Below, one piece after another: positions 25,801 to 34,707 of a DNA stretch of 63,373 nucleotides. The stretch is from a virus, in IMG/VR virus record IMGVR_UViG_3300028854_000008, positions 1 through 63,373 of that record; one strand, written 5' to 3'. The position numbers and the translations under genes are program-made. Each line of letters opens with the position of its first letter. The stretch's first letter is position 1. The notes beneath the pieces were generated by a model. That model saw nothing but the letters and a program-made list of their open reading frames with translations. It made no database searches and was not told where the DNA came from.

Positions 25801-27588
25801 ATGAGTAATTCATTGTCAGGTTTTCAAATTATGGCCGCGCAAGGTTTATTAAATGGTAATGGATTGGCTCCTCCAAATATTTCAGCAAACCTTGCGTTAT
25901 ATAATTCGTTTGCTCCTGTAAATAATTTTATTACAATTTATAATAATGCAAATGCAGCCAATGTAACTTTGCCAAATACATTATTATTGCAAAGTATTGG
26001 AGCTAATACATTTCCTCATATTTTTGGGCAAGTACCGTTTGATTTTAGTTCTGCTTTGACTCCAGGACTTTTATTTAATAAAATACCACCTAGAATTTCT
26101 TATTGGTTCGGTAATGTTGCATCCAATAGTATTTTAATACAAGTTTTAAATCAAGCACAAGTTTATTCACAGCAATCTTCTGATTTAATTAATAGTGCAG
26201 CATCTACTCAATGGCCAAATGGTCCTTCTTCAACTGCTTCTGGAGGATTTTCATCAATTGCAGGAAATAATATAACTGCTGTATCATTAGCTTTTCAACA
26301 ATTGGGTACATTGATGGATATGTCTGTTCCATTAAATGGATTTAGTAATGCTGGATGTTTTAAACAAATTTTGGATTCAGGTAATGATAGTATAGGAAAC
26401 TTGCATTTAAATTTTTTTGGAAAAACTTTCATTGATCCAATAACAGGAAATTCATATATTATTAATGCTGATTTACTAAATTTAATAATTGATAATCCAA
26501 TGGGAAGAAACGATGATGATTCATTTCAAGTTGTTGCTCTTAATCCATTGGATTTATTGCTGGGAACTATGGCAAATTCTGCTTTAACTGCAACTGGTGA
26601 CTTGGATGCTGTTGTAACATTTTTTAAAATTAATGGTTCTGCTGCATCATTAATAAATCAGTGGACTGATTGCTTAAATATTCCGTTCATGCTTGGAACA
26701 CAAGCAGCTACAGAAATTAGAACATCTTTAAATTTAAATTCCACTGATATTTTTGATGCATATGATTTTATAAAATTACTAATTTCTAATATTAAAGGTC
26801 TAAGTAATTTAATATCATTGGCTGATCTGGGAACAATAATGAGTCATATTTCTTTATTGCCAAACTCAAATTTATCAGCAATGATTTCTCCATTATCAAA
26901 TACAGATTATAGTAATTTGCAAGCGACTATGGGAAAAGGTTCAGGGGCCAATGGCAATCCAACTGTTGCTGATATATTGGGATCTACGAATCTAAATGAT
27001 GCATTAGTTAATACAATGATTGGCTTTTCTCCATTACTTATTACTTCTTTATGGGCTAATATAAGTTCAGACACTGGAAATATAGCAAATGCATTATTGC
27101 ATGGAATATCTTCTCCAGTGTTTTTAAGTAATGGAAATTCTTATACTGATATAAACTCACTGAGTTCAAATGCTGTAATATTAATAAATCAAGAATCTTT
27201 AACATTAACTAACGAAGTGTCGAATCCAAATTTATTTTCAGACTATAATGGAATAGCAGAAACTCATAATAATAGTATTTTACTATCCCCAATTGATGGC
27301 GTTGATACTTGGGATTTAACACCAGATAATATTTCATTATCTGGATTTCCTCAGCAATTAGCTTCCATGGCAATAGAAAATGTAGAAATATCTGGATTAG
27401 ATGTCATTATTCCTTTATTTGACTCAACTGTTGTTGGGCAAGCATTAAATGCAATTGTTATTGAAGCTATTAATAATAGAGCATTATCTAATGCTGGATT
27501 AATGGGAAGTAGTTTCGATGCAAATCCAACAACTTTGGCAACTTCTCCAACCGGCACAAATACTATAGGTGGCGGCAGAATAAAATAA
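25801..27588 (+). CDS. Large baseplate/tail structural protein
   Basis: 595 residues directly abutting the PAAR gene. Low in Lys, Arg and Cys; rich in Asn, Leu, Ser, Ile and Ala, without signal peptide or clear motifs. The C-terminus is Gly/Thr/Asn-rich (SPTGTNTIGGGRIK). The position after PAAR and the size resemble baseplate proteins of T4-like marine phages, but no family is certain. Confidence 0.7.
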   Translation: MSNSLSGFQIMAAQGLLNGNGLAPPNISANLALYNSFAPVNNFITIYNNANAANVTLPNTLLLQSIGANTFPHIFGQVPFDFSSALTPGLLFNKIPPRISYWFGNVASNSILIQVLNQAQVYSQQSSDLINSAASTQWPNGPSSTASGGFSSIAGNNITAVSLAFQQLGTLMDMSVPLNGFSNAGCFKQILDSGNDSIGNLHLNFFGKTFIDPITGNSYIINADLLNLIIDNPMGRNDDDSFQVVALNPLDLLLGTMANSALTATGDLDAVVTFFKINGSAASLINQWTDCLNIPFMLGTQAATEIRTSLNLNSTDIFDAYDFIKLLISNIKGLSNLISLADLGTIMSHISLLPNSNLSAMISPLSNTDYSNLQATMGKGSGANGNPTVADILGSTNLNDALVNTMIGFSPLLITSLWANISSDTGNIANALLHGISSPVFLSNGNSYTDINSLSSNAVILINQESLTLTNEVSNPNLFSDYNGIAETHNNSILLSPIDGVDTWDLTPDNISLSGFPQQLASMAIENVEISGLDVIIPLFDSTVVGQALNAIVIEAINNRALSNAGLMGSSFDANPTTLATSPTGTNTIGGGRIK

Positions 27589-27591
27589 TTC

Positions 27592-27620
27592 TTGACTTGC
27601 TTAACTATTTGTGTTAAAAT
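27592..27620 (+). promoter_or_regulatory. Early sigma70-type promoter, leaderless
   Basis: TTGACT at 27592-27597, 17 nt, TAAAAT at 27615-27620; ATG 27627 follows after 6 nt. Confidence 0.68.
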
Positions 27621-27626
27621 CATTAA

Positions 27627-28076
27627 ATGACTAGAAAATACATAAATCTCGCAATATTGGGAAGTTTTTTGCTTTTTGGGATGACTGTTAAAGCAGAAAC
27701 TTATACCTCTAAAGACGTAACGTGTCTAGCCTCTGCCATTTATTATGAAAGCAATGGAGAACCATTAAAAGGGCAATATGCAATTGGTGAAGTTATTATG
27801 AATCGACTTCACGCAAGAATCTCAAACTCAATTTGTGGAATTGTTAATCAGCATGTTGGCAAGCATTGGCAATTTGGATTCAACTCTCAAAAAAATAAAA
27901 GAATTCCAAATAATCATCTTGATTATTTTTTAATGATTGCTCAGCATGTAATAGATGGGTCAGACAATTTGATTTTGCCCAAATATGTTCTATATTTCAA
28001 TAATCTTCCATTTCACTCTAAAAAATATCATTTATACTGCAAAATAGGACACCAATTATTTTTCGTAAAGCATTGA
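27627..28076 (+). CDS. Exported SleB-like cell-wall hydrolase
   Basis: 149 residues. Signal peptide MTRKYINLAILGSFLLFGMT with cleavage near VKA-E. The mature domain is of the Hydrolase_2/SleB type: CLASAIYYESNGEPLKGQYA with catalytic-type E41, then GEVIMNRL and a long H-rich second half (HWQFGFNSQKN). SleB-type enzymes are peptidoglycan lytic transglycosylases or amidases. Export through Sec would let it act without a holin. It is under an early-type promoter, unusual for an endolysin, so it might also serve superinfection exclusion. Confidence 0.82.
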   Translation: MTRKYINLAILGSFLLFGMTVKAETYTSKDVTCLASAIYYESNGEPLKGQYAIGEVIMNRLHARISNSICGIVNQHVGKHWQFGFNSQKNKRIPNNHLDYFLMIAQHVIDGSDNLILPKYVLYFNNLPFHSKKYHLYCKIGHQLFFVKH

Positions 28077-28098
28077 AAACAATAACTTTAAAAAATAG

Positions 28099-28127
28099 TT
28101 GACATTTTTAATTTTTTGTTGTAATAT
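28099..28127 (+). promoter_or_regulatory. Early sigma70-type promoter, leaderless
   Basis: TTGACA at 28099-28104, 17 nt, TAATAT at 28122-28127; ATG 28134 follows after 6 nt. It drives a run of six small genes. Confidence 0.72.
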
Positions 28128-28133
28128 TTAGAT

Positions 28134-28343
28134 ATGAATGATACTGACTCAAATAAGAAAATCGTGAATGTCAATCAGATTGTCGAAGCAATCGAAAAAG
28201 CCAATATTGTACTCGAACGAGCGAAAGCCTCTGGAAATGTTGAAGCAATTTCCACTTGGACTCGAATCTTGGCTAGTCTTCAATGGCGCTGGCGTGATGC
28301 TAAAATTGAAATGGATACTCATGGTAGATATTCATTTCAGTAA
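28134..28343 (+). CDS. Small helical protein
   Basis: 69 residues, ATG at the predicted +1 of its promoter. A helical, charged protein (NQIVEAIEKANIVLERAKAS). First gene of the early transcript carrying the five small paralogues. Function unknown. Confidence 0.68.
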   Translation: MNDTDSNKKIVNVNQIVEAIEKANIVLERAKASGNVEAISTWTRILASLQWRWRDAKIEMDTHGRYSFQ

Positions 28344-28351
28344 AAGATAAT

Positions 28352-28477
28352 ATGACCAAAACGCTAACCTATATTGTGTTGGCATCAAAATGGCGTCAAT
28401 TTAAGAATGAAGATAAACTTTGGGAACTGTCTTTGGAAAATATTGAAAAGTTTCTTGAAGAAAGATTGGCAAAATAA
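28352..28477 (+). CDS. Short member of the small tandem paralogue family
   Basis: 41 residues; too short for ordinary gene finders but packed in the operon with the stop overlapping the next ATG. Its C-terminal helix (WELSLENIEKFLEERLAK) matches the end of the four following proteins, so it looks like a truncated family member. Confidence 0.55.
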   Translation: MTKTLTYIVLASKWRQFKNEDKLWELSLENIEKFLEERLAK

Positions 28478-28710
28478 TGGAATATAAAGAATTAGTATTA
28501 TCTGTATATTCTGATGCTAAAATAGTAAACATTACAGGACAGCATCGCCATGATTTACGAGATGTAACTCAAGAAAATAGCAATTTTGTTGGAATAAAGA
28601 CCGCAAGAAAATATCTTGCTTATGGATACGCCTGCGGAAGCGAAAATGAACTTTGGCATCGAGTATGGATTAGAATACAGCAAGAATTGGAAAGAAAGCT
28701 TTCAAAATGA
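28477..28710 (+). CDS. Small tandem paralogue 1
   Basis: 77 residues. Family pattern: N-terminal VLSVYSDA, a variable beta middle, and a C-terminal helix with paired Trp (LWHRVWIRIQQELERKLSK). It overlaps both neighbours by 1 and 4 nt, as expected of translational coupling. Function unknown. Confidence 0.68.
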   Translation: MEYKELVLSVYSDAKIVNITGQHRHDLRDVTQENSNFVGIKTARKYLAYGYACGSENELWHRVWIRIQQELERKLSK

Positions 28711-28940
28711 AATCTTATAAAGCAAGAATTTTACAAATTTATCCAGGTGCTTTATTAATGGCTTCTATGGACGGCGAAGGACTTGTTTATATTGTTGATA
28801 CTTATAAAGGCGCTTTTTCTATTTTAATATTTCGGAATGCTTTTTATGATCAGAAGCTATTTGAAGAATATAAAACATCAATATGGAAGAGTTTATGGTT
28901 AAGACTTCAAGAAGAGTTGGAAAACAAACTAGCAGAATGA
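28707..28940 (+). CDS. Small tandem paralogue 2
   Basis: 77 residues with the same frame plan: ILQIYPGA at the start, IWKSLWLRLQEELENKLAE at the end. The 4-nt overlaps on both sides show the gene arose inside a tightly coupled array. Function unknown. Confidence 0.68.
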   Translation: MKSYKARILQIYPGALLMASMDGEGLVYIVDTYKGAFSILIFRNAFYDQKLFEEYKTSIWKSLWLRLQEELENKLAE

Positions 28941-29116
28941 AAGTTTTGTCAGTTTATCCAACTGCTATTCGTGCAGAATTATCTGGCTGGATAACCATTT
29001 GGGATGGAAATGGTACTGGAATGTTGGCAAAATGTTATCCATATGAAAAGACTAAAGCTTGGGATTTTGCTTGGGAAGAAGTTAAAAAAAGATTGGTGAA
29101 AAAATTGGAAAAATGA
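28937..29116 (+). CDS. Small tandem paralogue 3
   Basis: 59 residues from ATG 28937. Start VLSVYPTA, middle ITIWDGNGTGMLAK, end KAWDFAWEEVKKRLVKKLE. This is the shortest complete copy and best shows the family core. Overlaps the neighbours by 4 nt. Confidence 0.68.
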   Translation: MKVLSVYPTAIRAELSGWITIWDGNGTGMLAKCYPYEKTKAWDFAWEEVKKRLVKKLEK

Positions 29117-29337
29117 AAACTGCTGAAGATCGCGTTATAAAAATGTTTCGTACTGCTTATATTTCCATTCACGAATGGGAAGTGTCCATATGGAGTGGAT
29201 GTGGAAAGGGACGTTTTGCAACAGTAAAACGACAGCCAATTCTCGGAGAATTATCATTGGCAGATGACACCAAAAAAGCTTGGGAAATGGCTTGGGATAA
29301 GATTCAAGAGGATTTAATACAGAAATTGTCTGAATAA
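29113..29337 (+). CDS. Small tandem paralogue 4
   Basis: 74 residues. Middle SIWSGCGKGRFATV and end KKAWEMAWDKIQEDLIQKL match paralogue 3 closely. Last gene of the array; the ligase promoter follows. A decayed relative lies at 44218-44364. Confidence 0.68.
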   Translation: MKTAEDRVIKMFRTAYISIHEWEVSIWSGCGKGRFATVKRQPILGELSLADDTKKAWEMAWDKIQEDLIQKLSE

Positions 29338-29376
29338 TGGCAGGCAAGATGCTGAAAACAAACGATTTGTTTACTA

Positions 29377-29405
29377 TTGACATTTAGTGCAAGATTTGAT
29401 ATACT
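29377..29405 (+). promoter_or_regulatory. Early sigma70-type promoter for the DNA ligase
   Basis: TTGACA at 29377-29382, 17 nt, TATACT at 29400-29405. Leader of about 20 nt with SD AGAGGA before ATG 29432. Confidence 0.8.
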
Positions 29406-29431
29406 TTATATAGTGAAAGAGGATATAAACG

Positions 29432-31441
29432 ATGAATATTCAAGGACTTGTGAGCCAATTGAATGAGCAACTTCAGACTGCGCAGAAAGATTATTATGTT
29501 GGCACTCCATCAATTTCTGATGCTGAATATGATGCATTGGAAGTGCAGTTGATTGCTCTCGTTGAAACGAATCCTCAGTTTGCTTCGATTGCAACCGTGT
29601 TAAATTCTGTTGGCGATTCAAAAAACTCAGAAACTCGAATCCTTCACGACCGACCAATGCTTTCAATCGAAAATTATTATACTTCAGAAAGTTTTTGTGA
29701 AGCTGCCAAAAACTATGGTTATTTTCTTTTGGAAGAGCCAAAGCGAGATGGAATTTCTTGTGAATTGAAGTATGAAAATGGCAAGCTTTATCAAGCTGTC
29801 ACTCGCGGCGATGGCGAAGCGGGCGAAGATATGACTGCTCAAGTTAAGCATTGCAAAGCAATTCCTCAAACAATTTCAGTAAAATATAATGTTCGTGTTC
29901 GCGGAGAATTGGTTATGCGTAATTCAGAATTAGCGCGAATTAATTCTCTTGGTGGAAAAATTCATTCCAACACAAGGAATTTGACAGCCGGTACGATGAA
30001 ACAAAAAGATTTGAGTGTTGTTGATTCTCGTGAAATTATTTTGGTTCCATGGGATTTGTATTCTCCCACTGAAGATGCAAAACTTCCTGATAGTGCATAT
30101 GATCGCATGAAGTTGACTGAATCTTTTGGATTCCCAAAGTATGAAGGTGTTCGCATTCCCAGCGCAGAGATTCATTCAACACTAGTATCTTTGCTGGCTA
30201 CACTAAAGAATTCAGATATTACTGCTGATGGAGTTGTGATTAAAGTTGATAGTCACAAGCTTCGCAATAAGCTTGGTGTTGGAAACAAGTATACAAAGTA
30301 TCAGCATTGCTTTAAGCCGCAGAATCTTGCTGCTGAAACAACATTGCTTTCAATCGAATATGGTCTTGGTCGCACTGGAAAGATTACGCCAGTTGCAATT
30401 CTCGCTCCTGTAAATCTTGGCGGAGCAATGATTTCCCGCGCTACTCTTTGCAACGAAACATATATGGAAAATTTGGGAATTATGATTGGAGCGACTGTAA
30501 AAGTATTGCGCTCTGGAGATGTGATTCCATTTATTTGTGGTGTTGTGAATTCAAAGAATGCAAAGCCATATGTTTTCCCAACCACTTGCTTGTCTTGTGG
30601 AACAAAGTTGAAGACTGATTTGACTGCGAAGATTGTTCAGCGTTTTTGTGAAAATAGTGCTTGTCCTGGAAAAGCTGCGGAGCAGTTTGCATACATTTCT
30701 CATCGTGATACTTTAGAAATCGATTGTCTTGGCGACAGTATGGCAATTGAACTTGTTGAGCATAAAATTGTTGATATTGCAAATTTATTTGAATTTGGTA
30801 ATGATATTATTTCTAGTCAAAATAGAAACCACGGCTATCCTACAACAAATGATTTGGCAAATACATATGGTTTTCGCTCTGGTGTAAACATTCTCAAGAT
30901 GGTAAAGAGTTTGGAAACAGCCAAAAAAGCAACTTGGGATCGCTGGTTTGCTTCTCTTGGAATCGAAAATATTGGTCATTCTCTTGGAAAAGATATTGCA
31001 ATTGCATTAAATCTTACTTCAGAAGATATGAAGTCATTGCCAAAATTGCTTCTCAACTTGCCTGCATTAAATTTAAATAAGTTGGGGCCAGTTAAGACTG
31101 GCGCTATTATTGATTGGGCCAAGAATGCAAGCAATATCACTCTTTGCAATCGTCTGTATAATGCTGGAGTTCGCCCAAGTGTAAAAAATGTTCCTGTAGT
31201 TGCTTCTGGCGCTAAGTTGTCTGGTATCAAATTTGTAGTAACAGGCACTCTTTCAATTGGAACTAGAAAAGAAATTTCTGCTCAGTTGGTTGCATTGGGT
31301 GCTGAAGAATTGAGCGCAGTATCTTCGTCTTGTAATTTGCTTGTAGTAGGAGAAGATGCAGGAAGTAAATTAGAAAAAGCACAAAAGAAAGGAATTAAAA
31401 TTGTTGATGAAAAATGGGTCAAGGAAGTTTTGGGACTTTAA
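29432..31441 (+). CDS. ligA: NAD+-dependent DNA ligase (LigA)
   Basis: 669 residues, full bacterial LigA length. The adenylation domain has the KxDG motif K104-R-D-G107 and the downstream ENGKLYQAVTRGDGEAGED stretch. The OB-fold, a four-Cys zinc finger (CLSCG near 386, CENSAC near 409), the helix-hairpin-helix region and a C-terminal BRCT domain (about 592-669) are all present. The enzyme joins nicks using NAD+ instead of ATP, so the phage depends on host NAD+; this matters because the phage also encodes NAD+ salvage enzymes. GC content looks slightly higher than in the neighbours. Confidence 0.93.
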   Translation: MNIQGLVSQLNEQLQTAQKDYYVGTPSISDAEYDALEVQLIALVETNPQFASIATVLNSVGDSKNSETRILHDRPMLSIENYYTSESFCEAAKNYGYFLLEEPKRDGISCELKYENGKLYQAVTRGDGEAGEDMTAQVKHCKAIPQTISVKYNVRVRGELVMRNSELARINSLGGKIHSNTRNLTAGTMKQKDLSVVDSREIILVPWDLYSPTEDAKLPDSAYDRMKLTESFGFPKYEGVRIPSAEIHSTLVSLLATLKNSDITADGVVIKVDSHKLRNKLGVGNKYTKYQHCFKPQNLAAETTLLSIEYGLGRTGKITPVAILAPVNLGGAMISRATLCNETYMENLGIMIGATVKVLRSGDVIPFICGVVNSKNAKPYVFPTTCLSCGTKLKTDLTAKIVQRFCENSACPGKAAEQFAYISHRDTLEIDCLGDSMAIELVEHKIVDIANLFEFGNDIISSQNRNHGYPTTNDLANTYGFRSGVNILKMVKSLETAKKATWDRWFASLGIENIGHSLGKDIAIALNLTSEDMKSLPKLLLNLPALNLNKLGPVKTGAIIDWAKNASNITLCNRLYNAGVRPSVKNVPVVASGAKLSGIKFVVTGTLSIGTRKEISAQLVALGAEELSAVSSSCNLLVVGEDAGSKLEKAQKKGIKIVDEKWVKEVLGL

Positions 31442-31457
31442 TTTGAAAGGAAATATA

Positions 31458-31535
31458 ATGGCGTATTAAAAAGCTTCAAAAACTGGTCCTATTGCTGGCA
31501 CAGTAGTTTGTGCAACTGGAACTTTTGAAAACTGA
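31458..31535 (+). pseudogene. Possible gene remnant after ligA
   Basis: A strong SD (AAAGGA) and ATG at 31458 are followed by a stop at codon 4. The same frame stays open for another 22 codons (KASKTGPIAGTVVCATGTFE), which looks protein-like. Probably a decayed small gene. Confidence 0.25.
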
Positions 31536-31569
31536 TTGTGTGCTGAAGATATTAAATGTTGAATAGAAG

Positions 31570-31716
31570 ATGAGGGAGCAATTTTATGTAAGTGTCGTTA
31601 CAGATAAATGTACTTTATTGATCGCTAGAAAGCTGGCCAAACAACTGCAAAAAGCGATTGATAAGGGAATGAAAAATGGTATTGTGATTATATGGATAAG
31701 AAATATTCAGAGGTAA
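31570..31716 (+). CDS. Small basic protein
   Basis: 48 residues (MREQFYVSVVTDKCTLLIAR, then LAKQLQKAIDKGMKNG). It is coherent and basic, but lacks a good SD. It fills the gap between ligA and the lipoprotein gene. Function unknown. Confidence 0.4.
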   Translation: MREQFYVSVVTDKCTLLIARKLAKQLQKAIDKGMKNGIVIIWIRNIQR

Positions 31717-31722
31717 TATAAT

Positions 31723-31986
31723 ATGAAGAAATATATTTTTTTAGGATTACTTTTATTTACAGGTTGCGGCCATAACAAATTAATGAAGATGTATGGATAT
31801 TTTTATATTCAACCGAATTATGGGACTTATGTTGTAATGTTATCAACTAGTGATGGATATGATAGTGATGGAGATGTTACTGTAACCAAAAATCTTTCTT
31901 TTGAAGAAGCAACAAATGTATGCAATAATTTAAATAAAGACTTGTCTCAGAATATAAATGTTGGCCTTAAATATAAAGATAAATAA
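31723..31986 (+). CDS. Small lipoprotein
   Basis: 87 residues. Signal peptide II with lipobox LLLFTGC (Cys at 15), so the mature protein should be lipid-anchored at Gly-His-Asn. The short mature domain has a YVVMLSTSDGYDSDG segment. Phage lipoproteins often block superinfection or act as lysis spanin partners; here the neighbour is a wall hydrolase. Confidence 0.7.
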   Translation: MKKYIFLGLLLFTGCGHNKLMKMYGYFYIQPNYGTYVVMLSTSDGYDSDGDVTVTKNLSFEEATNVCNNLNKDLSQNINVGLKYKDK

Positions 31987-32022
31987 CATCGTTACAAGAG
32001 TTAATATGAATGGAGAAAATTT

Positions 32023-32715
32023 ATGAAGAGATATTTTTATATTATTTTTATTCTAATTTTTTCTACTCACTATGCTTACGGAAGACCTGTGCATCATTCG
32101 CGTGGTCATTCTATAAATCATTTATTATTGCGTTCATTCATTCATTCATTCTGGAACCCAATGTTTCCTCCAAGTCATGCATCATTGATTCGACAGAACA
32201 AAGAAATAGACAGGATTGGCCTTCATCGTATCAAGAATGATAAAGAACTTACAGAACTTGTCAATTCTGGCGCGTTGGTTCCTCTTCCTCTTAATTCACA
32301 TTTGACTGTAGATCCTCGTCTTCCAGTAAATAGACGATATTGCAGACCATGGACAGCAGAATTTCTTACTAATTTAAGTGATGATTTTTATGCCAAATTT
32401 GGTTCTCCAATTAGAGTAAATTCTGCTGTCAGAACAGTAGAAGTACAAAAGAAGCTTTTAAAATATAACCCAAATGCTGCCCCAATTTCTGGAGATTCAG
32501 CATCTTCTCATTTGGCAGGACTCACTGTAGATTTGGAGCGTAAGAATTTAACTATAGAGCAAGTTAGATTTATTGAAGTTAAATTATTGCCATTGCAAAA
32601 TCAAGGACTTATTGAAATTGAAGAAGAACATCGTGAATTATGTTTTCATATTATGGTATCAGGCCGGTATGGAGATTTTTCAGAATCAAATGAAAATTTT
32701 TATAATTTAAACTAA
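32023..32715 (+). CDS. Exported DUF5715/M15-like peptidoglycan peptidase
   Basis: 230 residues with a signal peptide (MKRYFYIIFILIFSTHYAYG). The catalytic part is M15/D-like: INSAVRT-type IRVNSAVRT near 140-148, SASSHLAGLTVDLE near 165-178 with zinc-ligand-type His and Asp, EEEHRELCFHIMV near 205-217 with the last His. Such enzymes cut peptide cross-links in peptidoglycan. With the lipoprotein before it and the secreted protein after it this is an envelope cluster. Confidence 0.75.
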   Translation: MKRYFYIIFILIFSTHYAYGRPVHHSRGHSINHLLLRSFIHSFWNPMFPPSHASLIRQNKEIDRIGLHRIKNDKELTELVNSGALVPLPLNSHLTVDPRLPVNRRYCRPWTAEFLTNLSDDFYAKFGSPIRVNSAVRTVEVQKKLLKYNPNAAPISGDSASSHLAGLTVDLERKNLTIEQVRFIEVKLLPLQNQGLIEIEEEHRELCFHIMVSGRYGDFSESNENFYNLN

Positions 32716-32731
32716 ATATTTAGAGGATTCA

Positions 32732-33247
32732 ATGAAAAAATTATTTATTGCCATTGCCTTGCTCAATCCAATAATTGGATTGAGCCAAAATTTATCTTTT
32801 CCAACTGATGAAGAAATATTAAATGTAATTTCAAATGAAGAAACAAGTATTAATAATTATGAAACTTTTTTAAATACACATTCTTTATTAATTGATGCCA
32901 ATGTAATAGATGAAAATAAAAAAGAAATAAAAGCTATTCGTTATGAAATTTCATATTATAAAACCCATGGTGATAGTGCAATTTTATTAGTTTCATTACT
33001 ATCTTCTATAGATGATTTAACATTATCATCTTCAATAACTCGATCAGACATTATTACCAATGGAATAGGATATTTGGGGAAAGATAAAAATAAAGTATCA
33101 GAATGTATTGAAGCTGCCAATTTAATTTTAAAAGATCAAAAACTATTACTTGACTCCTCAGTTGATTTATTACAACTGACTTTAAAATATGTTGCAGTTG
33201 AAGAACTTATAATAAGTAGCAAATCATCCATTAAAAATAATAGTTAA
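32732..33247 (+). CDS. Secreted periplasmic protein of unknown function
   Basis: 171 residues. Signal peptide MKKLFIAIALLNPIIGLS, cleavage near residue 18. The mature part is helical and acidic, without Cys. It follows the exported peptidase by 16 nt with SD AGAGGA, so it may be part of the same lysis or exclusion function. Confidence 0.65.
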   Translation: MKKLFIAIALLNPIIGLSQNLSFPTDEEILNVISNEETSINNYETFLNTHSLLIDANVIDENKKEIKAIRYEISYYKTHGDSAILLVSLLSSIDDLTLSSSITRSDIITNGIGYLGKDKNKVSECIEAANLILKDQKLLLDSSVDLLQLTLKYVAVEELIISSKSSIKNNS

Positions 33248-33256
33248 AAGGATTAT

Positions 33257-33619
33257 ATGAATTTTTTACAAACAAATGGTGATGAGTGCAGTGTTACTGC
33301 ATTGGATATTTTATCTGCTGCATTCTTTTTTAAAGGAATGGTTTTCGGGCAAATTGAACGAGATATTCCAGAAACATTCATTATTATGGCTGACGATCAA
33401 AATAATACATTTGAATTAATTACTACTGATAATTATATTGCTTGCGTTCTATCTGAATTGGAAGAATCAATAAATGAAAAAGGTTGGAGGCCAATTGCAA
33501 TCGAATTTTGTGAAGATGACGAAGATTTCACTATGATTGATTTGCATTATTTTGGTGATCCTTCAGAAAAAGATATTGCATTGATTAATTCAATGTTTAC
33601 AGAAGATAAGGAAAAATAA
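33257..33619 (+). CDS. Small acidic protein of unknown function
   Basis: 120 residues, strongly acidic (EFCEDDEDFTMIDLHYFGD). SD AAAAGGA before the ATG. It ends on the first base of the next ATG. Not recognised. Confidence 0.65.
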   Translation: MNFLQTNGDECSVTALDILSAAFFFKGMVFGQIERDIPETFIIMADDQNNTFELITTDNYIACVLSELEESINEKGWRPIAIEFCEDDEDFTMIDLHYFGDPSEKDIALINSMFTEDKEK

Positions 33620-34182
33620 TGAAAATATTTTCTATTGGTACTCGCAGTATGCTTTTTGGGGCACACTGCTTCTTTTTACACCCGTGGTTTGTAGCATTTT
33701 CTTGGTATAAACTTTATGGTTTTCCATTTGATCCCAGATTGTGGGTTGCATTTTTCTTTCATGATTTCGGATATTTTGGAAAAACCAATATGGATGGTCC
33801 AGAAGGCGAGACTCATCCTGAATTTGGTGCAAATATAATGACATTTTTATTTGGAGAAGAATGGGGAGATTTTACGAGATATCATTCTCGTTATTATGCC
33901 AAAAAGAATGGTAAGCCAGTTTCAAAATTATGTTTTGCAGATAAACTTTCATTTGTTTACACTCCAAGATGGCTTTATTTACTTATGGTTACTTTAACAG
34001 GAGAAATTTATGAATATTTGGAAAATGGAAAATCTGCTGATAATGATCATTGGAAGCCAACAGGAGATGATGCGAAAGTGTGGCATTCTCAATTAAAATC
34101 TTATTTTATAAAATGGGTTAATGAACACCGAGATGGGGTAGAGGATACTTGGACTGCTAAAAGACATTTAGGAAAAGAATAA
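33619..34182 (+). CDS. HD-domain-like hydrolase
   Basis: 187 residues. The HD pair is H48-D49 in FFFHDFGYFG. Upstream H17 and the ERYHS-like RYHSRYYAKK plus FADKLSF supply further metal ligands, the order expected of HD hydrolases. Substrates in this superfamily include nucleotides and (p)ppGpp; none can be chosen here. Start overlaps the previous stop. Confidence 0.7.
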   Translation: MKIFSIGTRSMLFGAHCFFLHPWFVAFSWYKLYGFPFDPRLWVAFFFHDFGYFGKTNMDGPEGETHPEFGANIMTFLFGEEWGDFTRYHSRYYAKKNGKPVSKLCFADKLSFVYTPRWLYLLMVTLTGEIYEYLENGKSADNDHWKPTGDDAKVWHSQLKSYFIKWVNEHRDGVEDTWTAKRHLGKE

Positions 34183-34286
34183 CAATGGTGAAAAACAACA
34201 AGTACTATTATTTTAAATGATGTATTGGCTGATGACGCTTTTAAATTTGAGTGGACATATAGCAAATAATAAATATAGGATAAAAT

Positions 34287-34421
34287 ATGAGAACAGATCG
34301 AACCGATTTTAATGAATCCTGGTTAATGGAAATGCCAGAAAGTATTGGAACTTTTGAATTATATGATATGATTGAATATAATTATTATAAGGTTGAAAAA
34401 ATCAGAATTTGCAGAATTTAG
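34287..34421 (+). pseudogene. Truncated N-terminal fragment of a phage protein
   Basis: 44 residues with SD AGGA. The sequence FNESWLMEMPESIGTFELYD is the start of a widespread longer phage protein as I remember it, but the ORF stops after 44 codons. The rest is absent, so this looks like a remnant. It could instead be a functional short protein. Confidence 0.4.
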
Positions 34422-34433
34422 ATATGTTTTATT

Positions 34434-34706
34434 ATGATACAAAAAATGGATGCCACACAATTCGATTGGATTATTTGGAGAAATGGTAACGTTTGGGATG
34501 ATTTTCATATTCCTTGTAGAACGCTTGCGTTAATTGCAAATCGTGATATACTAAGAACATATGCAATTGGATGGTGCTACGGAGAAAATTTAATTTGCCG
34601 CCCAAAAGAAAATCATGTCGCAATAATGTTTTGCAAAAATGAAAAGCAATTTTGGTTTCATTTGAGACTAAATGAATTTGAAAAAATATTTCAGGAAGAG
34701 AAATAA
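34434..34706 (+). CDS. Small hypothetical protein
   Basis: 90 residues from ATG 34434 (or 86 from 34446). Trp-rich (FDWIIWRNGNVWDDFHIP), soluble. Follows the fragment at 34287 and nearly overlaps the radical SAM gene. Function unknown. Confidence 0.6.
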   Translation: MIQKMDATQFDWIIWRNGNVWDDFHIPCRTLALIANRDILRTYAIGWCYGENLICRPKENHVAIMFCKNEKQFWFHLRLNEFEKIFQEEK

Positions 34707-34707
34707 A

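Noticed and set aside
22606-33247. Bacteroidetes host, suggested by AQN/SQN signal-peptide ends
   Set aside because: Strong SD sites and TTGACA/TATACT promoters argue against it; host left open.
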